From: Bacteroidota bacterium
Lineage (GTDB): Bacteria; Bacteroidota; Bacteroidia; Cytophagales; Cyclobacteriaceae
Length of the DNA: 64,000 bases
Assembly (NCBI GenBank): GCA_018267275.1
Contig: JAFDYV010000003.1
Span: 372,001 to 436,000 of the forward strand
Direction of reading: 5' to 3'
Part shown: one piece after another, positions 43,796 to 52,068 of the stretch
Position numbering within the stretch: position 1 is the first letter of the stretch
Layout of the letters: every line of letters starts with the position of its first letter
Program-made: the position numbers and the translations under genes
The notes under the pieces: model-generated
The model's database searches: none
What the model was told of the DNA's origin: nothing
The model's input: the letters and a program-made list of their open reading frames with translations, nothing else

Positions 43796-44401
43796 ATGGA
43801 ATCATATCATGACTATGTGATCAAAGACGGGAAGTTTATTGGCAAATTTGATGAGATGTATTCCAAGTTCGGAGATCCTTGGATGCAGTCAAGTCAACCC
43901 AACAAATACTCTCGCAGGGCGGGCATTGAGCATGTCAAATCGTTTCAGATAAAAAGCCTGCTGGAATGTGGATGTGGATTGGGTTACTACGCGAACTGGA
44001 TTCATCGTGAAACAGGTATTGTTCCCATCAGCGTAGACATCTCTAAGGTGGCTATTGACAAAGCAACCAAACTGTTTCCGCAACTACATTTCGAAGTGGC
44101 AGATATTACAACTGACTTGTCTAAATATAAGAGCGTAGATTGTGTGATGTTCGCAGAAATAATATGGTACATATTGCCAAATTTAAACGATATTCTTTCG
44201 CAATTGAAGCAGCATTTTTCCGGAAAATACCTGTTGGTAAACCAAGTCTTCTACAAGGGTTCTCAAAAGTATGGTAACTCGTATTTTACTAATTTGAGCC
44301 AATTCATTGATTTCATTCCTTTTGAGTGTGTGGGTAGTTGTGAGGCTACGTTACGGGCAGACACAACCATAGAAACATCTACCATTTTTCGTATCGCGTA
44401 G
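43796..44401 (+). CDS. SAM-dependent methyltransferase
   Basis: The 201-residue class I methyltransferase has motif I SLLECGCGLGYYAN, motif II VPISVDISKVAIDKA and FAEIIWYILPNLNDILSQLK in the core. There is no signal peptide. It follows the damaged membrane methyltransferase by 19 bases. The substrate is unknown; sugar or lipid-related methyltransferases share this layout. Confidence 0.75.
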   Translation: MESYHDYVIKDGKFIGKFDEMYSKFGDPWMQSSQPNKYSRRAGIEHVKSFQIKSLLECGCGLGYYANWIHRETGIVPISVDISKVAIDKATKLFPQLHFEVADITTDLSKYKSVDCVMFAEIIWYILPNLNDILSQLKQHFSGKYLLVNQVFYKGSQKYGNSYFTNLSQFIDFIPFECVGSCEATLRADTTIETSTIFRIA

Positions 44402-44535
44402 CAATATTGTCTTCAACGAATCTCGACCATGGCAAAAGACAGCATCTTACTTTTCTATTTAGTCACCCTTGCTGCGCAAGAGCAAAAACCTAGACGCGAG
44501 TGAAGTCGAAATAGTGTAGCAAAGCAACCTGCCTG

Positions 44536-45786
44536 ATGGAAACACAAAAACTTCTCGATAGCATTATTCGCCAATACAAAGACGACCCCGCTTCGGTTTA
44601 TAACACGTGGTTTGTCGGCAGTGAAGAACGATTGAAAGCCTTTCGTGCCATCAGGCGGGGCGTGTTGCAGGTAGTAGAAGATATAAAGAGTGAAAAATTC
44701 GGAAACGATTTTAAAGGCTCATCACTTGAATTTGTATTCACAGCCATTACCGAACAAAAGCAAGTGTTTGAAGGCGCAGCACACCCTTTCTACTGGAAGC
44801 CCAAAATGCGTATTCCGGATATTTATGAGAACCAAACCAACAAGAAGGCCTTTGGTCAGTTTCTGGAGAACTGTTTTTATGCCACGAAAGAAGAACAACT
44901 TCTTCGCGAAATTATCAAGCTGGATGAATTGAAAATAAAAGGGCTTGGGCCTGCCGTGGCGAGCATCTTATATTTTTTACATCCCACGATGCTACCACCA
45001 TTCAATACAGCCATTGTAAATGGATTTAACTATCTGTTTCGCGACAATAAAAAACTGGGTAGTTGGCAGGAGTATTTGAAAATGCGTGAGGTGATTATGA
45101 AAACAAATGCTGACAACAAGACGCGGTTGTCCAACGACCTGGGCGCGATAGCAGGTTTACTTTTTGAAATCGGAAATAGGAACATCATCATAGAGGGACA
45201 GATCCTATCAGAAGACGAAAAGGCCAAACTATTGAAACAGTATGACAAACGTCACAAGGAAGTATTGAGTGAAAAGCATGAGGAAGATTTGCATACGGAA
45301 ATGCAATATCACCTGCTGAAAATTGGAAAGGCCTTGGGATACGATCCAATAGCTGCTGTCAATGATCGTGGTAAGTGTCATGGCGAAGTCAATTTTTCGT
45401 TCATCAGCCTCAAACAGTTTCCGCAAATGCCTTTGGATAAAGAGACGCTGGCCACTGTTCAACTGATTGATGTGATCTGGTTTGAGAAGGGCACCAATAA
45501 AGTAGTGTGTGCCTTCGAAGTTGAGAAAAGTACCTCGATCTACTCAGGTATTCTTCGACTAAGCGACCTGGCCTTTTCGTTGCCGGATCACAGTTCATCT
45601 TTATTCATTATTATTCCTGACAAACGTGAAAAAGATGTTGTTCTCCAACTCAGCCGACCATCCATTAAGAAAAGTCAGGTTCACATAAAATATATCCTTT
45701 TTTCAGACTTACGGGAGCATTGTGATGCCCTCTGCAAGTTTGGAGACAGCCACATGATCTTAGAAAAAATAGCTAAAACAGCCTAA
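44536..45786 (+). CDS. Helix-hairpin-helix plus PD-(D/E)XK nuclease-like protein
   Basis: The 416-residue cytoplasmic protein is of a family I cannot name. The N-terminal half is helical, with an HhH-like element, [20 protein letters not shown]. The C-terminal part (about 270-405) has a restriction-fold pattern: [20 protein letters not shown] with VEKS giving a D...ExK arrangement, then [17 protein letters not shown]. It could be an orphan restriction-like or DNA-repair nuclease. No methyltransferase partner of the restriction type is adjacent. Confidence 0.55.
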   Translation: METQKLLDSIIRQYKDDPASVYNTWFVGSEERLKAFRAIRRGVLQVVEDIKSEKFGNDFKGSSLEFVFTAITEQKQVFEGAAHPFYWKPKMRIPDIYENQTNKKAFGQFLENCFYATKEEQLLREIIKLDELKIKGLGPAVASILYFLHPTMLPPFNTAIVNGFNYLFRDNKKLGSWQEYLKMREVIMKTNADNKTRLSNDLGAIAGLLFEIGNRNIIIEGQILSEDEKAKLLKQYDKRHKEVLSEKHEEDLHTEMQYHLLKIGKALGYDPIAAVNDRGKCHGEVNFSFISLKQFPQMPLDKETLATVQLIDVIWFEKGTNKVVCAFEVEKSTSIYSGILRLSDLAFSLPDHSSSLFIIIPDKREKDVVLQLSRPSIKKSQVHIKYILFSDLREHCDALCKFGDSHMILEKIAKTA

Positions 45787-45829
45787 ATCAATTGTTGATC
45801 GAAGTACATATTATGTCTAACTTGCAGTT

Positions 45830-46216
45830 ATGATCAGGAGTCCATGGTTATCTTTTATTTTTCTTGTAGCCTTTGCTATCTCATTGGCCCATACCATTAC
45901 TCCGCATACACACGCTGAGGTTAAATCAGTTCGGTCGCACGCACATCATGATAGTAAAAATTCTCATAGCCATAGTTCTTCTGATCTGCCGGTAGTTGCT
46001 CACTTTTCAAATTCCGATTTCATTGGTAGTGCGCAGGTCAATTTCAACACAGCAGAAAATTCGATTGGAGACTATCCCTTAGCGGTTCCTCTCTTTTCTT
46101 TATCAGTCCCTGTATTTTGCAAGTTATCTATTCCTGCCCGCAAGCAAGGCAAGCCGCCCTCTGGTCCGTTACTTGCTGTTCTTTCCCTTCGCGCACCTCC
46201 TGTTACTTTATCGTAG
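45830..46216 (+). CDS. His-rich secreted protein
   Basis: The 128-residue protein has a signal-like hydrophobic start, then His-rich tracts (HTITPHTHAEV, SHAHHDSKNSHSHSSS). The C-terminal half ends KPPSGPLLAVLSLRAPPVTL. Related His-rich proteins precede metal-efflux genes in Bacteroidota. Binding of divalent metal or Cu(II) in the periplasm is inferred. It heads the periplasmic copper block. Confidence 0.55.
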   Translation: MIRSPWLSFIFLVAFAISLAHTITPHTHAEVKSVRSHAHHDSKNSHSHSSSDLPVVAHFSNSDFIGSAQVNFNTAENSIGDYPLAVPLFSLSVPVFCKLSIPARKQGKPPSGPLLAVLSLRAPPVTLS

Positions 46217-46251
46217 GCGGCAGATGTATTAAACTGCTACCTTACCACGCG

Positions 46252-46270
46252 GCTTTGCTTCAGGCAAAGC
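46252..46270 (+). terminator. Hairpin between the His-rich gene and DUF2231 gene
   Basis: A perfect 7-bp stem, GCTTTGC (46252-46258) with GCAAAGC (46264-46270), has a 5-base loop. No long U-run follows, so it may be a weak terminator or an mRNA-stability structure. Confidence 0.35.
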
Positions 46271-46355
46271 TGAAATTTCATTTAGTCTTTATAACATCAA
46301 AACTTTTTTAGGTTATTCATTTAGGTTAATCGGAAAACTCAAACTTAATCAAATT

Positions 46356-47024
46356 ATGAAAACGACTATTCTGTGTTTCTTGATCTTGTTCGCAGCATTG
46401 ACATCTGCAGTTGCCCACGGTGGCAAGAAGCATAAAAAAGACAGCTCCAAACATCCCATGGATTCCACCATGAAAATGGGAGAGGAAAAGGAACACGTTG
46501 CAGGCGACACTGTGCACCATCACGATGAAGGCATGGAAGTTGACGAATCCAAAGTAAAAGCCGACCTCGGTGATTTTCCCACCCTCCATCCTTTGATCGT
46601 CCATTTTGCCATCGTCTTAATTATTGTAGCAGCCGGAATACAACTGCTGAACCTTTACTTTATGAAAAAAGAAATTGCATGGATCATCACCGCCATTCTT
46701 TTTGTCGGGGTTTTGGCAGCATGGGTGGCAGGACGAAATTTCCATCCCCACACGCATGGCATCAGTGATCATGCGCAATTGGTGCTCGACCAACATGATA
46801 AGTGGGCCGACTGGACAACTTACTCTGGAATCATCGCATTGATTCTTCAGGGAGTTAATCTCTTTGTATATAAAGACAAACGTTGGGCTGCCGCAGTGGT
46901 GGCCGTGGTGCTGGCGGTGTCTTCGTTCAGTGTTGCCAGTGCGGGTCACTATGGATCTCAGTTAGTCCACATCGAAGGCATCGGCCCGCAAGGCAAGTTT
47001 CTGGAGATGGAACATAATCACTAA
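46356..47024 (+). CDS. DUF2231 membrane protein with His/Met-rich N-terminus
   Basis: The 222-residue protein has a signal peptide, a long charged linker rich in His, Lys and Met (HGGKKHKKDSSKHPMDSTMK, HHHDEG) and a four-helix DUF2231 membrane domain starting at LHPLIVHFAIVLIIVAAG. Conserved His residues lie in LHPLIVHF and around NFHPHTHGISDHAQ. It ends in MEHNH. Heme or metal binding at the membrane has been suggested for this domain type but is not shown here. Confidence 0.78.
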   Translation: MKTTILCFLILFAALTSAVAHGGKKHKKDSSKHPMDSTMKMGEEKEHVAGDTVHHHDEGMEVDESKVKADLGDFPTLHPLIVHFAIVLIIVAAGIQLLNLYFMKKEIAWIITAILFVGVLAAWVAGRNFHPHTHGISDHAQLVLDQHDKWADWTTYSGIIALILQGVNLFVYKDKRWAAAVVAVVLAVSSFSVASAGHYGSQLVHIEGIGPQGKFLEMEHNH

Positions 47025-47062
47025 AACCTCAATCGACTAATTTAAACCTTAATCTTAGAACA

Positions 47063-47374
47063 ATGAAAAAATCAATTTTAACAATCACCATCTTGATTTC
47101 GGGGCTTTTCGTTGACTCACTACTTGTTACCGGCTGTGGCAATAAAAAAGAACAAAGCACGGAAGAACACGAACACGCAGAGGGCGACACCACCAGTCAT
47201 CATCACGATGAAATGGAAATGGATTCCACGGAAATGCATCACATGGACTCCACACAGATGGCGTATGCCTGTCCCATGCACCCGGAAGTAACGGGTAAAG
47301 AAGGTGACAAGTGCTCGAAGTGCGGTATGAAGCTCGAACCGGTAAAAGAGCACAAAGACGATCATGAACATTAA
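47063..47374 (+). CDS. Lipoprotein with heavy-metal-binding module
   Basis: The 103-residue protein has lipobox VTGC, an acidic His/Met linker (HEHAEGDTTSHHHDEMEMDS, MHHMDSTQM), one module YACPMHPEVTGKEGDKCSKC then GMKLEPV, and a His tail (HKDDHEH). The module is the YHS-like heavy-metal-binding domain also found in three other proteins of this window. It overlaps the CopA-like oxidase gene by 11 bases and may be its copper donor. Confidence 0.8.
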   Translation: MKKSILTITILISGLFVDSLLVTGCGNKKEQSTEEHEHAEGDTTSHHHDEMEMDSTEMHHMDSTQMAYACPMHPEVTGKEGDKCSKCGMKLEPVKEHKDDHEH

Positions 47375-49715
47375 AAAACCGATTAAAAGCGAACTTCTAT
47401 TGTCCACATTGGCTTGTGTGCTGCTTACTGTTGCAGCATACATGCCTTTGCTGGCGCAGCACAACACGCACGATGCAAAATCCCCAGCGCCTGGCGAACG
47501 CGTAGAATACGATCTCTACATCGATCACCTGATGGTAAACTATACAGGCAAAGAAAAGATGGGTATGGCCATCAACGGAGGTATACCTGGGCCGGTACTG
47601 CACTTTAACGAGGGCGATACGGCCATCATTCGCGTACACAACAAACTGAAGAACGAAGAAACATCGATTCACTGGCACGGCTTACTGCTGCCCAACGAAG
47701 AAGATGGTGTACCCTACCTGACTACTGCACCCATTAAGGCAGGCCAGACACACACATTTAAATTTCCACTTATCCAAACGGGAACATACTGGTACCACTC
47801 GCACACTATGCTGCAAGAGCAATCCGGTATCTATGGCTCAATTGTTATTCATCCACGTGGTTGGAATGAATCAGCGAGTATGAAAGAACACGTGATTATG
47901 CTCAGCGACTGGACGGATGAAAATCCGCACGAAGTATTGCGCAATTTGAAGCGTGGCCTGGATTACTATGCCATCAAAAAGAAATCGGTGCAAAGCTGGA
48001 GCGAGGCCCTCGCAAAAGGATATTTGAAAGACCGCGCCAAGACCGAGTGGATGCGCATGCCGGCAATGGATATTTCCGATGTTTATTACAATCGCTTTTT
48101 CATCAACGGGAAATCTGAAAGCACTTATACCGATGTCAAACCTGGAGATTCATTGAAACTTCGCATTATCAACGGCAGTGCATCATCTTATAATTGGATA
48201 CAATATGCCGGTGGCAAAATGAAAATCGTGGCAGCCGATGGGATGCCCGTGCAGCCAGTAGAAGTTGATAGGATATTAGTTGCCATAGCAGAAACATACG
48301 ATGTTGAAATAAAAATTCCTGAGGGGGGCATGGCCTATGAATTTCGCGCCACCGCTCAGGATATTTCAGGACACGCTTCTTTATTTTTTGGAGATGGCAT
48401 GAAGATGAACGCACCCGACCTTCCGAAAATAAACTACTTCGCCATGATGCGCGAGATGAACAACATGGGCGTCATGGACATGAGCAGCATGAAAGGAATG
48501 AAGATGGAGGGCGAACACAAAAGCCATGATATGGGTAAAATGAAGATGGAAGATATGGATATGAAGAATGACTCTTCTATGAAAGACATGCCCATGGATA
48601 CTTCCATGATGAACATGAAAATGGATACCACATCCATGAAAGAAATGAACATGGATACCATGAATATGCAAGACACCGTGATGAGCAACATGAACATGTC
48701 ACAAATGGACATGAACAAAATGAACATGGGCGATCAAAGTGAAGTGACACTGAATTATGATATGCTCCGCGCGCCCAAACCGACCACATTGAACGACAAA
48801 CTTCCGATGCGCGAAATCGAATTGAACCTGACCGGCAATATGATCCGCTACGTTTGGTCGTTCGACAATAAAACACTTTCACAATCGGATAAAATCATAA
48901 TCCGCAAAGGCGAGAACGTGCGCATGAAGTTGGTGAACAACACGATGATGCGCCACCCGCTGCATCTGCACGGTCACTTTTTCCGATTCATCAATGCACA
49001 GGGCGACTATTCGCCCATGAAGCACACCTTCGACATTGGCCCGATGGAAACCGTGACCATTGAATTCTATGCCAACGAAGAAAAAGATTGGTTCTTCCAT
49101 TGCCACATACTCTATCACATGATGGCCGGGATGGCTCGCGTGGTAAGCTATGAAAACTCACCCGCCAATACACAACTTACTCTTAAGGATCAAAAGAAAG
49201 TTTTTAAGGAAGATCGGATGCTGTACTTCTGGGGCCAGACTAAGATTGCCTCCGATGCCGTGTTCGGGTTTGCCAATGTGGTGGGAAACCGCGGCATACT
49301 GGGAACCACCTATCGCGTGAGTTATAAAAATCAGTATGAGTTTCAGCCCGACTATCAACGCTTTGTAGACAAACGACAATTCTTGGCGGCCTACGTTGGT
49401 GCAGATATCCGAAATACATTTCAAGTGGTGGAAAATGGCAAGCGGGTTGACCGGAAGGTAGCCATCATCGGTGTTCGGTACTTACTTCCGATGTTTGTTC
49501 AGTCTGAATTGCGCCTTGATCACTTGGGCAATGCACGGTTTCAACTTTCGCGGAGCGATATGCCCGTTACAAGACGATTGAGATTAAGCCTGGTGGGCAA
49601 CACCGATTGGGAATACAACATTGATTTTGACTACAACATCGGTAAACGTTTTTATATCCACGCGTCTTACGATTCGGATTATAAATATGGTGCCGGGTTA
49701 ACGGTGAACTGGTAG
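47364..49715 (+). CDS. copA: CopA/PcoA-type multicopper oxidase fused to a C-terminal beta-barrel domain
   Basis: The 783-residue protein has a signal region and three cupredoxin domains with SIHWHGLLLP, GTYWYHSHTM, HPLHLHGHFFRF and FFHCHILYHMMAGMARV. Between domains 2 and 3 is a Met/Asp/Lys tract of about 95 residues (nt 48444-48738; units such as MKMEDMDM, MNMDTMNM). After the oxidase ends (about residue 605), about 175 residues of amphipathic strands follow (VVGNRGILGTTYRVSYKNQY; RLRLSLVGNTDWEYNIDFDY), ending LTVNW. They resemble the CopB/PcoB outer-membrane barrel. It would oxidise and sequester periplasmic copper and may be tied to the outer membrane. Confidence 0.85.
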   Translation: MNIKKPIKSELLLSTLACVLLTVAAYMPLLAQHNTHDAKSPAPGERVEYDLYIDHLMVNYTGKEKMGMAINGGIPGPVLHFNEGDTAIIRVHNKLKNEETSIHWHGLLLPNEEDGVPYLTTAPIKAGQTHTFKFPLIQTGTYWYHSHTMLQEQSGIYGSIVIHPRGWNESASMKEHVIMLSDWTDENPHEVLRNLKRGLDYYAIKKKSVQSWSEALAKGYLKDRAKTEWMRMPAMDISDVYYNRFFINGKSESTYTDVKPGDSLKLRIINGSASSYNWIQYAGGKMKIVAADGMPVQPVEVDRILVAIAETYDVEIKIPEGGMAYEFRATAQDISGHASLFFGDGMKMNAPDLPKINYFAMMREMNNMGVMDMSSMKGMKMEGEHKSHDMGKMKMEDMDMKNDSSMKDMPMDTSMMNMKMDTTSMKEMNMDTMNMQDTVMSNMNMSQMDMNKMNMGDQSEVTLNYDMLRAPKPTTLNDKLPMREIELNLTGNMIRYVWSFDNKTLSQSDKIIIRKGENVRMKLVNNTMMRHPLHLHGHFFRFINAQGDYSPMKHTFDIGPMETVTIEFYANEEKDWFFHCHILYHMMAGMARVVSYENSPANTQLTLKDQKKVFKEDRMLYFWGQTKIASDAVFGFANVVGNRGILGTTYRVSYKNQYEFQPDYQRFVDKRQFLAAYVGADIRNTFQVVENGKRVDRKVAIIGVRYLLPMFVQSELRLDHLGNARFQLSRSDMPVTRRLRLSLVGNTDWEYNIDFDYNIGKRFYIHASYDSDYKYGAGLTVNW

Positions 49716-49761
49716 ATTTATCACATTGAAAAAAATTGCCATCAATAAAAAAGATAAAGCA

Positions 49762-50088
49762 ATGAAAGAGCCTAAGAATTACACTAGTAAAAGTTTAATT
49801 ATGCGAAACACCCTCATTATGTTGGGACTGATTACCCTTTCTCTGCTGATAGGCACCATCGGCTACCGATTTACAGGAGGATTTACTTGGATGGATTCAT
49901 TTTTGAATTCGGCCATGATTTTAACGGGCATGGGCCCTGTACATGATCCGGTGGGTAATGGCGGAAAATTTTTTTCCGCCATGTTTGCACTTTACAGCGG
50001 CATCATTTTTCTCTCCGCGGTGGCCATTTTTATTTTCCCCATTTTGAAAATAGTAATGTCAGTAAATCTTCCACCCGATGCAGAATAA
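49762..50088 (+). CDS. Two-helix channel-like membrane protein with non-canonical filter
   Basis: From ATG 49762 the protein has 108 residues: TM1 (MRNTLIMLGLITLSLLIGTI), a re-entrant-like segment FTWMDSFLNSAMILTGMGPV, then TM2 (FFSAMFALYSGIIFLSAVAI). The order helix-pore loop-helix and the phrases around it resemble K+ channel pores (DALYFSVVTLTTVGYGD-like, then GKLFAxxYAL). The filter TVGYG is replaced by TGMGP. Its ion or partner is unknown. It lies 46 bases after the CopA gene and 0 bases before the Usp gene. Confidence 0.6.
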   Translation: MKEPKNYTSKSLIMRNTLIMLGLITLSLLIGTIGYRFTGGFTWMDSFLNSAMILTGMGPVHDPVGNGGKFFSAMFALYSGIIFLSAVAIFIFPILKIVMSVNLPPDAE

Positions 50089-50916
50089 ATGATGAAGCGG
50101 ATTCTTGTTCCCACCGATTTTTCTGATTGCGCTCAAGCTGCTGCGGATGTTGCCATTGCCATCGCTGTAAAAACCAACGCAGAGATTTATTTTCTTCACT
50201 TACATACCCCGGAGCCGACAGGAGGACACATGGCCATGCATGGAGGTGGTTCTCATGAAGGGCACCCGCATCATGACTGTAGCGGTCCGGCAAGAGCCAG
50301 CCTAGATCAACTCATAAAAGCGGCTGAGCAAAAAGGCATTTCTGCCAAGTCGGCTTTGGTATTAGATGAAGATTGGGAACAAGTTGAGAAGCATGCGGAA
50401 GCATTCTCTATCGATTTGATAATCATGGGATCGCATGGCGTCAAGGGAATCAGGAGGATCTTTTTAGGCTCTCACGCTCTTCAGATGATTCGTCATACCG
50501 ATTTGCCGGTGTTAATCATAAAGTCGGCCACTGCGGATTTCAAAATCCGGTCAGTGGTTTTTGTCACAACCCTTGAAGAAAGAGAACTGGAAGCGCTTGC
50601 GTTACTGGATCAAGTAACATGCCCCTGGAATGCCATTATCCATCTGCTGTATGTAAGCAAGCCGATGACATCTGAAGAAACCAATGGATCACTTGGTAAA
50701 ATAAAACAACTCACCAAAGGATTGATAACCCCGGTCGAATTTTCTATTTGCAATGAAGAAGCCGAGATAAAGAAAGTGGCAAGGGACTTAGATGCTGATT
50801 TGGTAGTATTGACTACCCACGGCCACGGCTCCTTGATCCGCGCTGTTTCATCCGGACTGGCCGAGAAGTTCGCAGCCGAGTATGAAAGTCCCGTGCTTAT
50901 TATCAATACGAAATAA
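50089..50916 (+). CDS. Tandem-domain universal stress protein
   Basis: The 275-residue protein has two Usp domains. The first begins KRILVPTDFSDCAQAAADVA and has the ATP-type loop GSHGVKGIRRIFLGSHA. The second is divergent and ends THGHGSLIRAVSSGLAEKFA. The first domain contains a His-rich insert (GHMAMHGGGSHEGHPHHDCS, residues about 45-64) not usual for Usp. This suggests metal binding. It is directly abutted to the channel-like gene. Confidence 0.85.
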   Translation: MMKRILVPTDFSDCAQAAADVAIAIAVKTNAEIYFLHLHTPEPTGGHMAMHGGGSHEGHPHHDCSGPARASLDQLIKAAEQKGISAKSALVLDEDWEQVEKHAEAFSIDLIIMGSHGVKGIRRIFLGSHALQMIRHTDLPVLIIKSATADFKIRSVVFVTTLEERELEALALLDQVTCPWNAIIHLLYVSKPMTSEETNGSLGKIKQLTKGLITPVEFSICNEEAEIKKVARDLDADLVVLTTHGHGSLIRAVSSGLAEKFAAEYESPVLIINTK

Positions 50917-50923
50917 AAATTCC

Positions 50924-51553
50924 ATGCATAACCTTAAAACACACTGGGAAAATATTTACGAAACCAAGCCAGAATCTGACTTCAGTTGGTTCCAACCTTA
51001 TCCGCAAACATCGGTTGACTTCATTAATCTGTTCAAACTGCCAAAGACCGCCAGCATCATTGATATTGGTGGTGGCGATAGTCATTTGGTAGATGCGTTG
51101 CTGGAGCTAGGCTATTCGGATATTACGATGCTTGATATTTCCGCTAAGTCCATTGAACGGACGAAAGTGAGGTTGGGAGAAAAGGCATCAGCAGTTACCT
51201 GGATAGAGAAAAACATTGTGGACTTTGAGCCGCAGCGTATGTATGATTTCTGGCACGATAGGGCTGCCTTCCACTTCCTGACAGCAGAAATCCAAATCAT
51301 AAAATATCTTGCCATTGTAAAACAGGGCATTAAATCCGGTGGGCACTTGGTACTCGGCACCTTTTCCGATAAAGGTCCTAACCAATGCAGTGGCCTGGAG
51401 ATCAGGCAATATACGGAGGCTTCGATGTCTGCACTTTTTGAAAAAGAATTCAGGCGGATAAAGTGCATAGAAGAAACCCACATCACCCCACACAATACAC
51501 AGCAGAATTTTGTCTTCTGTAGTTTTCAGCGAACCCCAACACCTATACTATGA
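50924..51553 (+). CDS. SAM-dependent methyltransferase
   Basis: From ATG 50924 the protein has 209 residues: HWENIYETKPESDFSWFQPY at the N-terminus, motif I SIIDIGGGDSHLVDALLELG, then ITMLDISAKSIERTK and FWHDRAAFHFLT. The pattern fits small-molecule methyltransferases of the thiopurine/tellurite-resistance type, which detoxify chalcogens or metalloids. It overlaps the TlpA gene by 4 bases. Confidence 0.78.
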   Translation: MHNLKTHWENIYETKPESDFSWFQPYPQTSVDFINLFKLPKTASIIDIGGGDSHLVDALLELGYSDITMLDISAKSIERTKVRLGEKASAVTWIEKNIVDFEPQRMYDFWHDRAAFHFLTAEIQIIKYLAIVKQGIKSGGHLVLGTFSDKGPNQCSGLEIRQYTEASMSALFEKEFRRIKCIEETHITPHNTQQNFVFCSFQRTPTPIL

Positions 51554-52068
51554 TTAAAAATAGAAGCACAACACGTATGCAGTACGGCTCCATCACCATA
51601 ATGGTACTGTTATTTTACTTTTCGAATTGCAGTTCGAAAAAGGAGAATGACGGCATCATCGGCCTTGAAGATGTAAAGCTTTCAACGCTCACCGGACAAA
51701 GTATTGCCACGGACGAATTTGAGGGTAAAGTGGTCTTCATCAATTTCTGGGCAACCTGGTGCGGGCCTTGCATTCATGAAATGCCATCCATTGAAAAAGC
51801 GCAAACCCTGATGAAGGGTAAAGACGTTGTGTTTTTACTCGCCTCGAATGAAGAACTCGACCAAATCACACGCTTTTCAAAAAAACATGACTACGATTTT
51901 CGGTACGTACAATTGAACAACATGGAAGAGCTAAAAATCTCAGCCTTACCCACCACCTACATTTTTGATTCTGAGGGTGTCTTGAAATTCTCAGAGACCG
52001 GAACTCGAATATGGAACGAACCAGCAAACATTGAACTCATTACTAAAATCATAAACCATGAAGAATAA
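51550..52068 (+). CDS. TlpA/ResA-like thioredoxin lipoprotein
   Basis: The 172-residue protein has lipobox FSNC and a thioredoxin fold with FINFWATWCGPCIHEMPS (active-site CGPC), then the cis-Pro ALPTTYIFDSEG. It would reduce or shuffle thiols in periplasmic copper proteins or cytochromes. It overlaps its neighbours by 4 and 11 bases. Confidence 0.88.
   Translation: MIKNRSTTRMQYGSITIMVLLFYFSNCSSKKENDGIIGLEDVKLSTLTGQSIATDEFEGKVVFINFWATWCGPCIHEMPSIEKAQTLMKGKDVVFLLASNEELDQITRFSKKHDYDFRYVQLNNMEELKISALPTTYIFDSEGVLKFSETGTRIWNEPANIELITKIINHEE

Noticed and set aside
44402..44535. Short frame MAKDSILLFYLVTL before the nuclease-like gene
   Set aside because: It has only 24 codons, no good ribosome site, no overlap with neighbours and no conserved feature.
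48381..48727. Minus-strand His-rich or Met/Ser-rich frames opposite the CopA Met tract; also a CRISPR-like look
   Set aside because: The repeats are short degenerate ATG-containing codon pairs (M-x-M) of the oxidase linker. There are no regular repeats with unique spacers, and the His-rich reading is the antisense of Met codons.
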